DNA of 47,702 nt from Candidatus Sumerlaeota bacterium (GTDB lineage Bacteria; Sumerlaeota; Sumerlaeia; UBA8349). A program made the translations under genes and the position numbers. The notes beneath the pieces are model-generated. The model had not been told where the DNA came from and made no database searches. It saw only the letters and a list, made by a program, of their open reading frames with translations. The stretch is from the NCBI GenBank assembly GCA_016931035.1, contig JAFGFN010000096.1, forward strand, positions 1 through 47,702, written 5' to 3'. Positions 15,799-25,712 of the stretch are shown piece by piece. Numbering within the stretch: the first letter of the stretch is position 1; the number at the start of each line of letters is the position of its first letter.

Positions 15799-18700
15799 CT
15801 AGTCGAACAGATTCCAGTATTTCGTCGCCGTCGTACTCGGGACGACAATCGCGTTGTACATGCTCATCCCGGTCGGCATTCCGTCTTCGCGGTTGTAGCC
15901 GAGCGAGACCGTTCCGGCCGCAAACTCCTTGCGGTACAGACTGCGGGTATTGTCCGTCGTCTGGAGCGTGTCGCCTACGAGGGTCCATGAATCGAGCCAC
16001 GATGGAGGCGTTGCTATCTCGACGGTCATGCAGACGTACACCGTGGCCGGGCGACGCAGAGAGAACGACAAGAGACTCGAATCCGGAGTCGGAGGCGTCA
16101 GGTTCTTGTCGTCGTTCAGGGTTCGGATATAGATCTGTCCCTCCAGATTCGACGGGATCGGGTCCTCGAACGTATAGAAGCGATCGTTGTAGAGCCGCCG
16201 CCCCACGTACAGCGTATCGGTCGTATAGCCCGCCCGCGAAAGATCTTCGATCAACGGCTGGTTCGGAGCGACCCCGAACACGGCGGTCAGAGTCTTGTCG
16301 CCGTCCATTGTTAAGAGAAGAGGATTGTCGGACTCGTGACCGGAGGGGGCATCTCCTGTCCAGCATGTGAACCGATAGTCCGGCGCGGGAGTCGCCGTCA
16401 AGGTGACCGCCGAGCCCGCTACGTAGCTCTCCAGATCCGGGGACTTGACGACCGAACCGTTCACCGCGCTGACCGAGAGCGTGTAAGTCGTCGTGTCCAC
16501 CCAGTCGTTCATGCGCGACATCTGGAGGGAGGCGTAGACCAACGCGCCGACCCCTTTCTTGTCGTTTGTCGAGGTGCCGACGTGGACGTAGTAGTCGTAG
16601 GTCCCGCTCCCCGACGTGTTCTGGTTCAGGGTCCCGACGGAGACCGTCCCGTAGAGGGTCAGATCGCCCCCGATCTCGACGACCTTGTTGTTGAGAAGGC
16701 CGCGGTATCCTCTCCAGGCGTTAGCCAGGTATTTCGGCTCGACGTACCCTTTCTGAACCGCCTTGGCGATGCCGTAGACATAGAACGCCGTGCACGACGA
16801 CTCGACCCAGTTGTCGGACAGGTCGCCCTTGTTCACCACTTGGTACCACATTCCCGTATCGTGGTCCTGATAGTTGGAAAGACCCTCGACCAGATCCTGA
16901 AGGACCTGAATGAGTGCCGCGCGGTTGTAATGATCCTGGGGAAGACGATCGAGCACGTCGACCATGGCCGAGATGTACCACCCGATGGCGCGGCCCCAGA
17001 ACTCGGGATTGCAGCCCGTGACCGGGTCGGCCCAATCGGGAATGGGAGAGTGGCCGTCTCCGTATTCGAAGTAGCCGTGATAGAGCAGGCCCGTCGCGGG
17101 ATCCTGCGTGTGCCGCGCGATCAAGAGAAGCTGGGAAGTCGCCTCGTCCGACCAGAGCGGAAGGCTCGCGGTGTCGGCGTACCACGACGAGAACGGTTGG
17201 GCCATGTAGAGCCCGTCGAGCCACATCTGCCATGGGTAGACGCCCTTGTGCCAGAAGCCCCGTTCGTCGTTTCGAGGGTGCGCGGCGAGCCACGAGATCA
17301 CCTCGCTCGCCCCGGTCAGGTACTTCGACAAGCCGGTCTCGGTGTAGACGGCCATGAGCACCCGCCCCGGCGAGATCATGTCGAGGTTAGTGTAGGTGCT
17401 TCGCGTGAAATTCCCTCCGGAGTCGAAGGATTGATCGGCCCACGGCTGCATATAGTCGGTCACGTAGTCCGCCATCGGTCCGCCGGTTTCGACCCAGACC
17501 TCGTAGATTCCCGAGAGAAGCAGCGCCACTTCGTAGTTCCAGGAGCTCAGGCTGCTAGTCGGATTCGGGTAGCGGTTGAGCGAGGACTGAGACACCCACT
17601 CGGGCCACTTGTAGCGTTCCTCGACCGTTGCGGCGGCCTCGGTAGTGAAATGCCACACCGAACCGACCGCGGTCCCATCGCCGCTGTCGATTTCGTCCAC
17701 GCGCCAGTAGTAGGTCTTGTTGCGCGCCAGGGTGGCGGGATTGAACTCCGTTGTCGAGACCCGTCCCTGGTAGGGAGGCGGATTCTGCGTGCCGAAGTAC
17801 ACGTCGTGGCTCGTCGCCCCGTCGCCCGCCGTCCAGCCGAGTTGCGCGTTGATGTCCACGTTCGTCGCCGCGTCGGCGGGAGTCGGGTTCGACGCCGCGC
17901 CGGCCGTCGCATCGGTCGTCGTGAAACTCCAAACCGTCCCGGTCCACGGGCTTCCGGGATAGGAGGCGTTGACCTCGTCGATCCGCCAGTAGTACGTCGT
18001 GTTTTGAGAAAGAAGGCCCGGAGAATAGCTGTCGGCCGTCTGGTTTCCCTTGAACTGCGCGTCGGAGTGACCGGCATTCGTCACCGCCGTCTGGTCGGTC
18101 CCGAAGTAAACGTCGTGCGAGAGGGCGACGGGCCCGGCGGTCCACTCGAGAAGCGGGTCGAGACTCACGCTCGACGAGCCGTTCGGCGGAGTCGGGTCGG
18201 TGGCGACGGCCGCGGCGTCCGAGAACGTCGTGAAACCCCAGACCGTTCCGGTCCACGGGCTCTCGGGCTCGCCGTCGTTGACCTCGTCGATGCGCCAATA
18301 GTAGGTCGTTCCCTCGACGAGAGTCCCCGGCGAATACGTGTTCGCGGTCTGGCTGCTGACGAACTCCGGATCGCTCCGCGTGGCGCTCGTCACCGCCGTG
18401 AGGTCGGTCCCGAAGTAGACATCGTGCGACAGCGCCAGGCTTCCCGACGTCCATTCGAGGGTGGGCGTCACAGCGACGCCGATCGCCTCGTCGGCGGGGG
18501 ACGGCATCGAGGCCATCGTCACTCCCTGCGCATAGAGCGATTGAATTTCAGGCCCGGTCAGCGCCGCCGGATAGATGCGCAGATCGTCGATCGCCGCCCC
18601 CAGACAGGCTCCGCCCCCGGCCAAACGACCGATGTAGAGATCCTCCGTCTGCGAGATGCTCCCGGTCAGGTCGGCTGTGGTTCCCCGCAGTTCGCCGTCG

Positions 18701-19272
18701 GTATAGAGACGCATCTCGTTGGCGGTCGTATCGCGCACCGCCGCGACGTGGACCCAGTCGCCCGTCACGAAGTGCGCCATCGCAACGTTGATCTGCGACT
18801 TGCTCGAGTCGTCGTCGATGGCGAACCGCACCTCGCCGTCCTTGTAGTAGATTTGGTAACGCTTGCCCGACCCGGGATCGCCCGCGCTGTCCTGGGTGCC
18901 TTTCACGAGATACTGCGTCTCGGCCGAGGCCGAAGATTGTTTCAGCCAGAAGCAGACGGTGAGGTCCTCGTCTCCGAAATCGATCGCCGCGTCGTGCGCG
19001 ACCCGCACATAGTCGTCCGAACCGTCGAGTTCGATCGCGCCGCCGTGTTTGCCCGAGATCCAGGCCCCGTCGGTCATGTTGTAGAGCGTGCCGTCGTTGG
19101 CGTTGCCCGACGAGTCGGCCGCCGTCGTCCCGGAAGACTCGTCGAACTTCCACCAACCCGAAGGCCCCGGCGCCGCCTGCGCGCCCGCCGCGGCGAGAAT
19201 CGCCGCGAGGCAAACTAGCGACACCACCGCCAGGCGCCATGTATTCGGAATCCGTTTCTGTGAATCGTTCAT
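15799..19272 (-). CDS. large secreted LamG/3x FN3-like/GH105 hydrolase
   Basis: 1157 aa. Order: signal peptide (1-~33, AQA-APG), LamG (~34-248), three fibronectin-like repeats (~255-349, ~355-452, ~457-544), GH105 domain (~550-925, catalytic D686 in MWLDGLYM), an InlB-type repeat module (~930-1000, GSVV ... GSAVTLTATPAPDYRF), and a C-terminal beta region containing YIRTLNDDK (~1005-1157). The protein ends KYWNLFD. It shares long stretches with the two GH105 paralogues downstream, for example DPATGLLYH and WGRAIGWYISA. The added modules may bind polysaccharide or anchor the enzyme. Predicted role: degradation of rhamnogalacturonan or ulvan-like unsaturated products outside the cytoplasm. Confidence 0.9.
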   Translation of the reverse strand: MNDSQKRIPNTWRLAVVSLVCLAAILAAAGAQAAPGPSGWWKFDESSGTTAADSSGNANDGTLYNMTDGAWISGKHGGAIELDGSDDYVRVAHDAAIDFGDEDLTVCFWLKQSSASAETQYLVKGTQDSAGDPGSGKRYQIYYKDGEVRFAIDDDSSKSQINVAMAHFVTGDWVHVAAVRDTTANEMRLYTDGELRGTTADLTGSISQTEDLYIGRLAGGGACLGAAIDDLRIYPAALTGPEIQSLYAQGVTMASMPSPADEAIGVAVTPTLEWTSGSLALSHDVYFGTDLTAVTSATRSDPEFVSSQTANTYSPGTLVEGTTYYWRIDEVNDGEPESPWTGTVWGFTTFSDAAAVATDPTPPNGSSSVSLDPLLEWTAGPVALSHDVYFGTDQTAVTNAGHSDAQFKGNQTADSYSPGLLSQNTTYYWRIDEVNASYPGSPWTGTVWSFTTTDATAGAASNPTPADAATNVDINAQLGWTAGDGATSHDVYFGTQNPPPYQGRVSTTEFNPATLARNKTYYWRVDEIDSGDGTAVGSVWHFTTEAAATVEERYKWPEWVSQSSLNRYPNPTSSLSSWNYEVALLLSGIYEVWVETGGPMADYVTDYMQPWADQSFDSGGNFTRSTYTNLDMISPGRVLMAVYTETGLSKYLTGASEVISWLAAHPRNDERGFWHKGVYPWQMWLDGLYMAQPFSSWYADTASLPLWSDEATSQLLLIARHTQDPATGLLYHGYFEYGDGHSPIPDWADPVTGCNPEFWGRAIGWYISAMVDVLDRLPQDHYNRAALIQVLQDLVEGLSNYQDHDTGMWYQVVNKGDLSDNWVESSCTAFYVYGIAKAVQKGYVEPKYLANAWRGYRGLLNNKVVEIGGDLTLYGTVSVGTLNQNTSGSGTYDYYVHVGTSTNDKKGVGALVYASLQMSRMNDWVDTTTYTLSVSAVNGSVVKSPDLESYVAGSAVTLTATPAPDYRFTCWTGDAPSGHESDNPLLLTMDGDKTLTAVFGVAPNQPLIEDLSRAGYTTDTLYVGRRLYNDRFYTFEDPIPSNLEGQIYIRTLNDDKNLTPPTPDSSLLSFSLRRPATVYVCMTVEIATPPSWLDSWTLVGDTLQTTDNTRSLYRKEFAAGTVSLGYNREDGMPTGMSMYNAIVVPSTTATKYWNLFD

Positions 19273-19332
19273 TCTCTCCGATCCCCCTCGGCATCGAGGT
19301 TCCGCGTCGAGCGGAACCTTCGTGCGGCTTCT

Positions 19333-22002
19333 CTATTCGTACAGCAGCCATCCCGCGGATGGAACGCTCAACTCGTCCTCGTTTTCGACAACGCCGAACC
19401 ATTCGCCGTTGATCCGGACGTTGATCATCTGCAAGTTCTCGACGTTCGCGATGCCGGTCGAGGTGCCCGCGTAGTCGATCGTGACGTTGCGCAACGTCAC
19501 GTCCCGGATCGGCGACTCGGGGAGCCCGAGCATGTAGAGGCCGTACGAACCGGCCGACTGACACGTGACGTTTTCGATCGTGAAGTTCCGAATGGCGGGC
19601 AAGACCCCCGTCCCCGAACCGTAGAGCATGTTGAACTTGATCGCCTCGCTCCCGATCGTGTACATCGTGATGTCGCGGATGTAGATGTGCTCCATCGCGC
19701 CGCCGCGACCGGGCATCGTCTTGAACCGCAAACCGGTATTCATGCCGGCGCCGTCGAACACGCAGTCCTCGGCGAACATGTAACGGACCGAGCCCGACAT
19801 TTCGCTCCCGATGGTGACGGCGCCGTGGCCTTCGTCCATATCGCATCCGCGGATGACGATGTTCTCGCTCGGACGCCCGATGCGCAGTCCGTCGCGGTCG
19901 CGACCCGCCTTGACGGCGATGCAGTCGTCTCCCGTGTTGAAATAACAATCTTCGATCGACACGTCCTCGCACGATTCGGGATTGCACCCGTCGGTGTTCG
20001 GACCCGAGCCGTAGATCGAGAGGTTGCGGACCGTGACGTTCTCGCAATAGGTCGGGTGAACCGTCCACATCGGGGAGTTCAGGATCGTGAAGTCCTCGAG
20101 CAACACGTTGCGGCAGTCGAACGGCTGGATCATGTTGGGCCGCAGGTCGTAGCCGTCGCCCATCACGCGGTCCTCGACCGGCACATCGGTTGCCCCATAC
20201 GTCCGCAACACATTGTGCTGCTGTGTGCTTTTCCACGGCCACCACGCGCCTCCCTGCCCGTTGAGAGTGCCTTCTCCCGTCACGGCGATGTTCTCCTGCC
20301 GGAAGGCGTAGATCAAGGGCGAGTAGTTGTAGCACTCGGTCCCCTCCCAGCGCACGAGAACCAGCGGCTCGTAGTCGTTCGTGTCGGTGGTGAAGTAGAG
20401 CGTCGCGCCCGACGACACGTGCAGATTCACGTTGCTCTTGAGATGAATGGGGCCCGTGAGCCAATCGCCCGCGGGCACGACGACGCGACCTCCTCCCGCC
20501 GAGTGGCACGCGTCGATGGCGGCGATGAACGCCAGGGTGTTGGTCGTCGTTCCGTCGCCCACCCCGCCGTAGTCGGTCAGGTTGAAGTCGACGTCGGGGA
20601 AGGTGGGGGGCACGACTCGACTCTCGATGGCGGTGACCCGCAACCACCCGGGCGGAAACGGGTCGTTGCCCGTCGTGAAGCTCCAGACCGGGCCCTCGGC
20701 CATATCCGTTGGAGTCCGGGAGTCGATTCTCCAGTAGTAGGTGGTCAGGGGCTCGAGGAGCCCTGGAGTGTAGCTGTCGATGTCTTGACTGCCTATGAAG
20801 GGAGGAGGATCGGTCGTTCCGAAGTACACGTCGTGGGAGGTCGTTCCGTAGCTCCGACGCCAGTTGACCGTCTTGTCGATCCGGACGTTCGTCTCGCCGT
20901 CAAGCGGGTGAGGCGAGTAGGCCGGGGCCAGCGCCCCCACCGCCGTTCGGAAGGTCCAAACTCCGCCCCTCCACGGACTGTCGGGATGCGATGCGTTCAC
21001 CGCGTCCACCCGCCAGTAGTAATACGTCATCGCGTCGAGCGTCCCGGGCGCGTAGGACTCGACCGCCAAGTTTCCCCTGAACTCCGGGTCCGAATGTCCG
21101 GCGTTCGCCACCGAGGCATAATCGGTTCCGAAATACACGTCGTGCGAGGTGGCCAGAGAGCCGGACGTCCAGGTGAGAGTCGGGTCGAACCCGACGTGCA
21201 GAGCGCCGTCGGAAGGAGTGGGCGCGCTCGCCTGGGGCGCCGGCTCGGAGCAGATCGCCAGGATCTCGGCCTGGGTCAGCGCGGAGGGATAGATCCGCAC
21301 GTCGTCGATCGTGCCATAGAACCAAACGCCCCCGCCGCTCGTCCGGCCCAGGTAGAGGTCTTCGGTCTCCGAAATGTCGCCCGTCGCGTCGGCGGTCGAA
21401 CCTCGCAGCTCGCCGTCCGTGTAGAGGCGTATCTCGTCGGCGACCGTATCGCGAACGGCGGCGACGTGGACCCAATCGCCGGTGACGAAGTAGGAAGAGG
21501 CGACGTTGATCTGCGATTTCACGACGTTGTCGTCGATGGCGAACCGGACTTCGCTCGATTTGTAGTAGAGCTCGTATCGTTTTCCCGTGCCGGGGTCCTC
21601 GGTCGCCCCCGTCGTCCCCTTGACCAAATACCGTTCCTCGTCCGTGGGCGAGGACTCCTTCAGCCAGAACATGACCGTGAAGTCCTCGTCTCCGAAGTCG
21701 ATCGACGGATCGTGCGGAACGAGGACGTAGTCGTCGGCTCCGTCGAACTGGAGGGCGTTCCCTAAGTAGCCGGCGACATGCGCGGCGTCGGTCATGTTAT
21801 GAAGAGTGCCGTGGTTGGCGTTGCCCGAGGCGTCGGCGGCCTGCGTTCCCGAGGTCTCGTCGAGATTCCACCAGGCGACCGGGGACGAAATGGCGCTTGC
21901 CGCCCGCGCTTCGCTCCCATCCGCACGGGCGAGCCCAAGCGCGACCGCCGCCTGAAGAACGATCGCCAGGGGCAGCGAAAAGCGTTGAAGAGTCGTTCGC
22001 AT
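19333..22002 (-). CDS. secreted LamG/FN3-like/GH28 polygalacturonase
   Basis: 889 aa. Order: signal peptide (1-~33), LamG (~40-250), two fibronectin-like HDVYFGT repeats (~258-353, ~360-444), then a right-handed beta-helix GH28 domain (~470-870). The GH28 catalytic set is complete: NTD 669-671, DD 692-693, GHG 725-727 and the RxK pair R759/K761. It hydrolyses alpha-1,4-galacturonan or rhamnogalacturonan. The protein ends SAGWLLYE. The ATG at 22002 gives a signal peptide; an open extension to 22188 is rejected. It is the first gene of the four-gene pectin block, preceded by a good promoter candidate, with 60 bases to the next gene. Confidence 0.92.
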   Translation of the reverse strand: MRTTLQRFSLPLAIVLQAAVALGLARADGSEARAASAISSPVAWWNLDETSGTQAADASGNANHGTLHNMTDAAHVAGYLGNALQFDGADDYVLVPHDPSIDFGDEDFTVMFWLKESSPTDEERYLVKGTTGATEDPGTGKRYELYYKSSEVRFAIDDNVVKSQINVASSYFVTGDWVHVAAVRDTVADEIRLYTDGELRGSTADATGDISETEDLYLGRTSGGGVWFYGTIDDVRIYPSALTQAEILAICSEPAPQASAPTPSDGALHVGFDPTLTWTSGSLATSHDVYFGTDYASVANAGHSDPEFRGNLAVESYAPGTLDAMTYYYWRVDAVNASHPDSPWRGGVWTFRTAVGALAPAYSPHPLDGETNVRIDKTVNWRRSYGTTSHDVYFGTTDPPPFIGSQDIDSYTPGLLEPLTTYYWRIDSRTPTDMAEGPVWSFTTGNDPFPPGWLRVTAIESRVVPPTFPDVDFNLTDYGGVGDGTTTNTLAFIAAIDACHSAGGGRVVVPAGDWLTGPIHLKSNVNLHVSSGATLYFTTDTNDYEPLVLVRWEGTECYNYSPLIYAFRQENIAVTGEGTLNGQGGAWWPWKSTQQHNVLRTYGATDVPVEDRVMGDGYDLRPNMIQPFDCRNVLLEDFTILNSPMWTVHPTYCENVTVRNLSIYGSGPNTDGCNPESCEDVSIEDCYFNTGDDCIAVKAGRDRDGLRIGRPSENIVIRGCDMDEGHGAVTIGSEMSGSVRYMFAEDCVFDGAGMNTGLRFKTMPGRGGAMEHIYIRDITMYTIGSEAIKFNMLYGSGTGVLPAIRNFTIENVTCQSAGSYGLYMLGLPESPIRDVTLRNVTIDYAGTSTGIANVENLQMINVRINGEWFGVVENEDELSVPSAGWLLYE

Positions 22003-22129
22003 GGCGCCCCCCCTAGGCGAGGTGCGACTTCTCTTGTCGGAAAGACATGGTCCGGGTTGCGCTTCGAAAACCGACCGACCGACGACGGGATCTGAGGGGA
22101 AACGTCTGCGACAGCGCTCCAGGTAGGTC

Positions 22130-22158
22130 ATTGCACCACATCTCCGCGGGGATATCAA
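22130..22158 (-). promoter_or_regulatory. candidate promoter of the pectin-degradation block
   Basis: On the minus strand TTGATA (22153-22158) and TGCAAT (22130-22135) are spaced by exactly 17 bases, matching 5/6 and 4/6 of consensus. They lie ~130 bases before the GH28 start, between the end of the EPS locus and the pectin genes. This suggests independent transcription of the latter. Confidence 0.42.
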
Positions 22159-22169
22159 GCGACGAATGC

Positions 22170-23102
22170 TCACGAGCGAAAAAGCCACCGCGGCCCCGCG
22201 CCGTAACGTCCGAGCGACCAGTCCAGAAGCGCTCGCGCGACCGCCCGAAGCGTGGCGAATCCGCGTCGAAAGTCTCCGCGTCCGAGGCTTTTGAGCGCCC
22301 GAATCGCGTAGTGCCCGACGCCGAACGTCAGCAACTGCGCGCGCAGAAGCGGCCGGTTGCGTTTGGGAGCGTGTTTGGCGATGAACAGCAGTTGGTTGCG
22401 CAGACTGTAATAGGTCTTAAGCGGAGATTCCTTGCTCGAGGAACCGTACCCTTTGTGGCGGATTCGGGCCGTCCGGAGTTCGACCGTCCGCCATCCCGCG
22501 CGCTGCGCTCGCACGCACAGATCGGCGTCTTCGCAATAGAGATGGAAGCGTTCGTCGAAGAGTCCTTGTTCGCGAAGGAATCGGCTCCGAATCATCATGG
22601 CGCATCCCTGAACGTAGTCCACGTCCGCGATGTCGCCGCTCTCGCCGTCCTCGTCCACACGATGAAAGAGCCAGCGGCGCCAATCGATCCGCCAGGCGGG
22701 GTAGAACGGGGTGTCGGGATCGTCGTAACGATAGACGCGCGGCCCCACGACGGCGAGGGTCGAGTCGCTTTCGGCCGCCTCGACCAGCCGGGTCAGAGTC
22801 GTCGGATCGACCACCGCGTCGTTGTTCAGCACCAGGCAGTAGGCCGCGCCGCGTTCGAGCGCCAGGCGCAGACCCGCGTTGTTGCCCCCCGCGTAGCCCA
22901 GATTCGCTCCGTTCTCGACGATTTCCGCGTCGGGACGCGCACGGCGGATCTCGTCCCGCGATTCGGGCCGCGAGCCGTTGTCGATTACGATCGTCTGGAA
23001 AGAGACATAGTCCGAGGAACTGAGAGAATCGACCGCCTCGATCGTGTCGCGTTCGCCGTTCCAGTTCAGAATCAAGACGGCGACGCTCGGGGAATCAGGC
23101 AT
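22170..23102 (-). CDS. GT2 family glycosyltransferase (rhamnosyltransferase-like)
   Basis: 310 aa, GT-A fold. Family signs are VLILNWNG at the N-terminus, the NNDA motif in place of DxD, and the YCEDADLCVRAQRAGWR acceptor-region motif typical of dTDP-rhamnosyltransferases. It is cytoplasmic and membrane-associated. The ATG at 23102 overlaps the stop of the preceding GT4 gene by 8 bases, showing translational coupling; the longer frame to 23282 only reads through that gene. It is the last gene of the EPS locus. The sugar specificity cannot be read from the sequence. Confidence 0.88.
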   Translation of the reverse strand: MPDSPSVAVLILNWNGERDTIEAVDSLSSSDYVSFQTIVIDNGSRPESRDEIRRARPDAEIVENGANLGYAGGNNAGLRLALERGAAYCLVLNNDAVVDPTTLTRLVEAAESDSTLAVVGPRVYRYDDPDTPFYPAWRIDWRRWLFHRVDEDGESGDIADVDYVQGCAMMIRSRFLREQGLFDERFHLYCEDADLCVRAQRAGWRTVELRTARIRHKGYGSSSKESPLKTYYSLRNQLLFIAKHAPKRNRPLLRAQLLTFGVGHYAIRALKSLGRGDFRRGFATLRAVARALLDWSLGRYGAGPRWLFRS

Positions 23103-24390
23103 CTTCTTCCGCCTCCCCGCTCGGGCGGAACGCGGTCGACGGCGGCCGCCCTTCGGCGCGGGCGGCCAGGAGATCGCCGTACACTTCGGCCATCCGCGAC
23201 CGAAGGCGGTCGGGGGTCCGTTCGCGAAGAGCGCGTTGCCGGAGCGCGCGGGCCAGGCCCATCCGAGCGTCCTGGTCGCCAATCAGTTTCTTCAGCGCGA
23301 GCGCGAGCGACCGGACGTCGCCGGGTGGATAGAGAATCCCGTCTTTCCCGTCCTCGATCAGTTCGCGAATGCACCCGGTGTCGGCCGCCACCGTCGCCAC
23401 CGCCCAAGTTTGCGACCGCATCAGGGTTTTCGAGGCGGCTTCGCATTCGCCCGCGGCATAGGGAAGCACGAGGATGTCGGTCTCGCGAAGCAGAGCGTCC
23501 ACTTCATTCTCGCTCATCGGTTTCGTCTCGAAATCCGCCAGCCACAGGCTGCCCCCCGAACGAATGCGGTCGCGGATGCGATCGACGACGCCTCGCTCGA
23601 CGGCCAGGTCCGAAGCCGCGCCGCGAATCCGGAACCGGACCTTTCCGCCGAGCGGAACGCGGCGATGGATGAGGAGCAGGGCGTCGAGCGTCTCGAGGAT
23701 TCCTTCCTCGGAACGGACGAAATCCAGACAAGTGACCACGATCGTCTCGCCGATCCGGTGCATCTTCGGCTCGATCTCCGACGGAATCGTCCCCAAGTTG
23801 AAGGCGGGCAGCTGAATCACCTTCTGCGCGTGGCGCGGATACGCCTGGGCCAGAATCCGCGCGGAGCACTCGGACAGCGCAAGAAGGGCGGCGCAGCGGT
23901 CCAAGAACAATTCGTCGAGCCGCTGTCGGCCGAACTGCGAGACCTCCGTCGTGACTTTCGTGAGAAGCCGCTCGAGGACCCCCGCTTCGGGCGGCGCGGA
24001 CGACGTCTTGACCGAAGGAGGAAGATGCGGCGGATCGTGAAAGGTGACGCACAACGGGAGCGACGGACACAAGCGCGACGCGTGATGGGCCGACCAGAAC
24101 TCGCGGATCGCCCGTCGGCCGAGTTCCGCGTGGAGGATTTGGCGCTCATGTCCCTCGTGCGCCCGGAGCCCTCGAGCGATCGCCGCCTTGGTCCGCGCGA
24201 TCCACGCCGTCTCGTTGTCCACTCTCTCCGGAACCGACTCGTCGAGCAACGGCACGACGTCGAGTCGCTCCTCCGCTTCGGCCTTGGCTTCCGTCAGGGC
24301 CGAGACATAGGCGCGAGCGTAATACGGAATCGAACTCCTGCGAGTGTTCGCGGGAGCGAAGTATAGGATCTCGATGTTCTCGTCGGCCAT
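23095..24390 (-). CDS. GT4-like glycosyltransferase
   Basis: 431 aa, GT-B fold. The C-terminal nucleotide-sugar domain is visible as VTCLDFVRSEEG, DILVLPYAAGECEAASKTLMRS and the GKDGILYPPGD segment. The classical E-x7-E region is degenerate (ECEAASKTLM). The N-terminal ~150 residues are divergent. It is cytoplasmic and adds a sugar during repeat-unit assembly. It overlaps the downstream GT2 gene by 8 bases and follows the other GT4 gene after 53 bases. Confidence 0.8.
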   Translation of the reverse strand: MADENIEILYFAPANTRRSSIPYYARAYVSALTEAKAEAEERLDVVPLLDESVPERVDNETAWIARTKAAIARGLRAHEGHERQILHAELGRRAIREFWSAHHASRLCPSLPLCVTFHDPPHLPPSVKTSSAPPEAGVLERLLTKVTTEVSQFGRQRLDELFLDRCAALLALSECSARILAQAYPRHAQKVIQLPAFNLGTIPSEIEPKMHRIGETIVVTCLDFVRSEEGILETLDALLLIHRRVPLGGKVRFRIRGAASDLAVERGVVDRIRDRIRSGGSLWLADFETKPMSENEVDALLRETDILVLPYAAGECEAASKTLMRSQTWAVATVAADTGCIRELIEDGKDGILYPPGDVRSLALALKKLIGDQDARMGLARALRQRALRERTPDRLRSRMAEVYGDLLAARAEGRPPSTAFRPSGEAEEDA

Positions 24391-24443
24391 GCTCTGATTG
24401 CCCTCGCTTCAGCAACTCCGGGAGAATTCGACGCCGGTCTCCG

Positions 24444-25709
24444 TCACGCACTCGCGACCGGATCGCGAGACGAACGCGCGTCCCTCGTTCGACACTCCGC
24501 CAATTGTCGGTACGCATCGAGAGCCTTCTCGCCCGTATCGCGCCACGAGAAACGACTCGCCCGCACTCGCCCCTCCGCGGCCATCTTCTCTCTCCTGGCG
24601 GAATCGTTCAGCGTTCCCGTAATCGTCCAAGCGAGAGAGGCCGGATCGAGCGGATCGAAATACGAGCCGGTTTCGTCGAGCACTTCGCGAAGAACGGGTA
24701 TGTCGGAAGCCGCAACGGGCGCCCCGAAGGCCATGGCTTCGAGAGCGGGCAGGCCGAATCCCTCCATTGTCGACGGCAACACAAACAACGCCGCGCCTGC
24801 GTAGAGGTCGGCCAAAGCCTCGTCGCTCTGGACGCCCTCGCGGAATTCGACTTCGCCCGCGACGCTCAGAGTCCGCGAAAGGCTTCGGACACGCTCGGGA
24901 AGGGCGGCTTCGCTCGAACCGCAGAGAACCAGAGGGTACCGGCGACGAAGACCCGGTTCGAGCGCCGCGAAGCCCCGAAGGAGCGTCTCGGTGTTCTTCG
25001 ACGGATTCATCGAAGCGAAACCCAGAATGTACCCGTTCGGACCGCCGGATTCCGGTTGTCCCGCCGGTCGTTGCGACCTCGCGAACCGCTCGAGTTCGGA
25101 ACGGAGAGCCGGATAAAGAACGTCGATCCGCTCCGGGCAGCCTCGGGCGATCCGTTCGAACTCTTCGGCGGAAGATCGCGAGATCGCAAAGACGCGGTCG
25201 AGTCTCTTCAGAGCGTCGAGTCGCCTCAGGTAGCGGGTCCTTGCCGCTTCGGGCCATCGGTCGATGAACTGCGAAGCGTCGGCTAGGGGGATCAGGTCAT
25301 AGAACGTCGCCACCGTCGCCCCGCGCCGCATCGCCCGCCACTCGAACGGTCCATGCAGCGGGCTGCAGACGTGCAGGATGTCGGCGCGGCAATGTTCCGC
25401 TGCGCGCGCCAGCGCCTTGGCATCGGGCGATCCGCCGATTGCGGCCCATGGGCCGCGCGACCGGAATTCGCCGATGTCGATCCGAGTGGCGGCGCCGCAG
25501 CCCTCGATCGCCGGCTCGCCGGCGCGGCCGTCGACCAGATGGACGATCTCGAGTCCGCGGTCCGCCAGGGCATCGAGCGCCTGGGCGAGTCCACGAGTGT
25601 AGTTGCCGATCCCGCGCTGCGCGTCTTCGCCCTGAAGAACGCGCACATCGAGCGCGACGCGCACGGGGCGCGCCTCATGCCGGGCTGTGTCGTGTTCCGC
25701 TTGGGTCAA
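24444..25709 (-). CDS. GT4 family glycosyltransferase
   Basis: 421 aa, GT-B fold, mannosyl/glucosyltransferase type. Key motifs are GIGNYTRGL near the N-terminus, GFASMNPSKN at the domain junction, and EGFGLPALEAMAFGAPV, the complete E-x7-E donor site. The start is a TTG at 25709, only 3 bases after the stop of the polymerase gene, with AGGAAGAGG about 12 bases upstream. Coupled translation is therefore likely. A GTG 16 codons in is an alternative. It is an EPS repeat-unit enzyme of unknown sugar specificity. Confidence 0.87.
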   Translation of the reverse strand: MTQAEHDTARHEARPVRVALDVRVLQGEDAQRGIGNYTRGLAQALDALADRGLEIVHLVDGRAGEPAIEGCGAATRIDIGEFRSRGPWAAIGGSPDAKALARAAEHCRADILHVCSPLHGPFEWRAMRRGATVATFYDLIPLADASQFIDRWPEAARTRYLRRLDALKRLDRVFAISRSSAEEFERIARGCPERIDVLYPALRSELERFARSQRPAGQPESGGPNGYILGFASMNPSKNTETLLRGFAALEPGLRRRYPLVLCGSSEAALPERVRSLSRTLSVAGEVEFREGVQSDEALADLYAGAALFVLPSTMEGFGLPALEAMAFGAPVAASDIPVLREVLDETGSYFDPLDPASLAWTITGTLNDSARREKMAAEGRVRASRFSWRDTGEKALDAYRQLAECRTRDARSSRDPVASA

Positions 25710-25712
25710 GGC

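Noticed and set aside
13850..16366. 838-aa version of the middle GH105 protein
   Set aside because: The upstream ~200 codons overlap the neighbouring GH105 gene; the ATG at 15751 has AGGAGG and a signal peptide.
16336..19218. 960-aa plus-strand open frame
   Set aside because: Antisense to the LamG/GH105 gene; the sequence is Arg/Val/Asp-rich with no domain, as expected of a mirror frame. The same holds for 11128-13803, 19687-21765 and 7001-9055.
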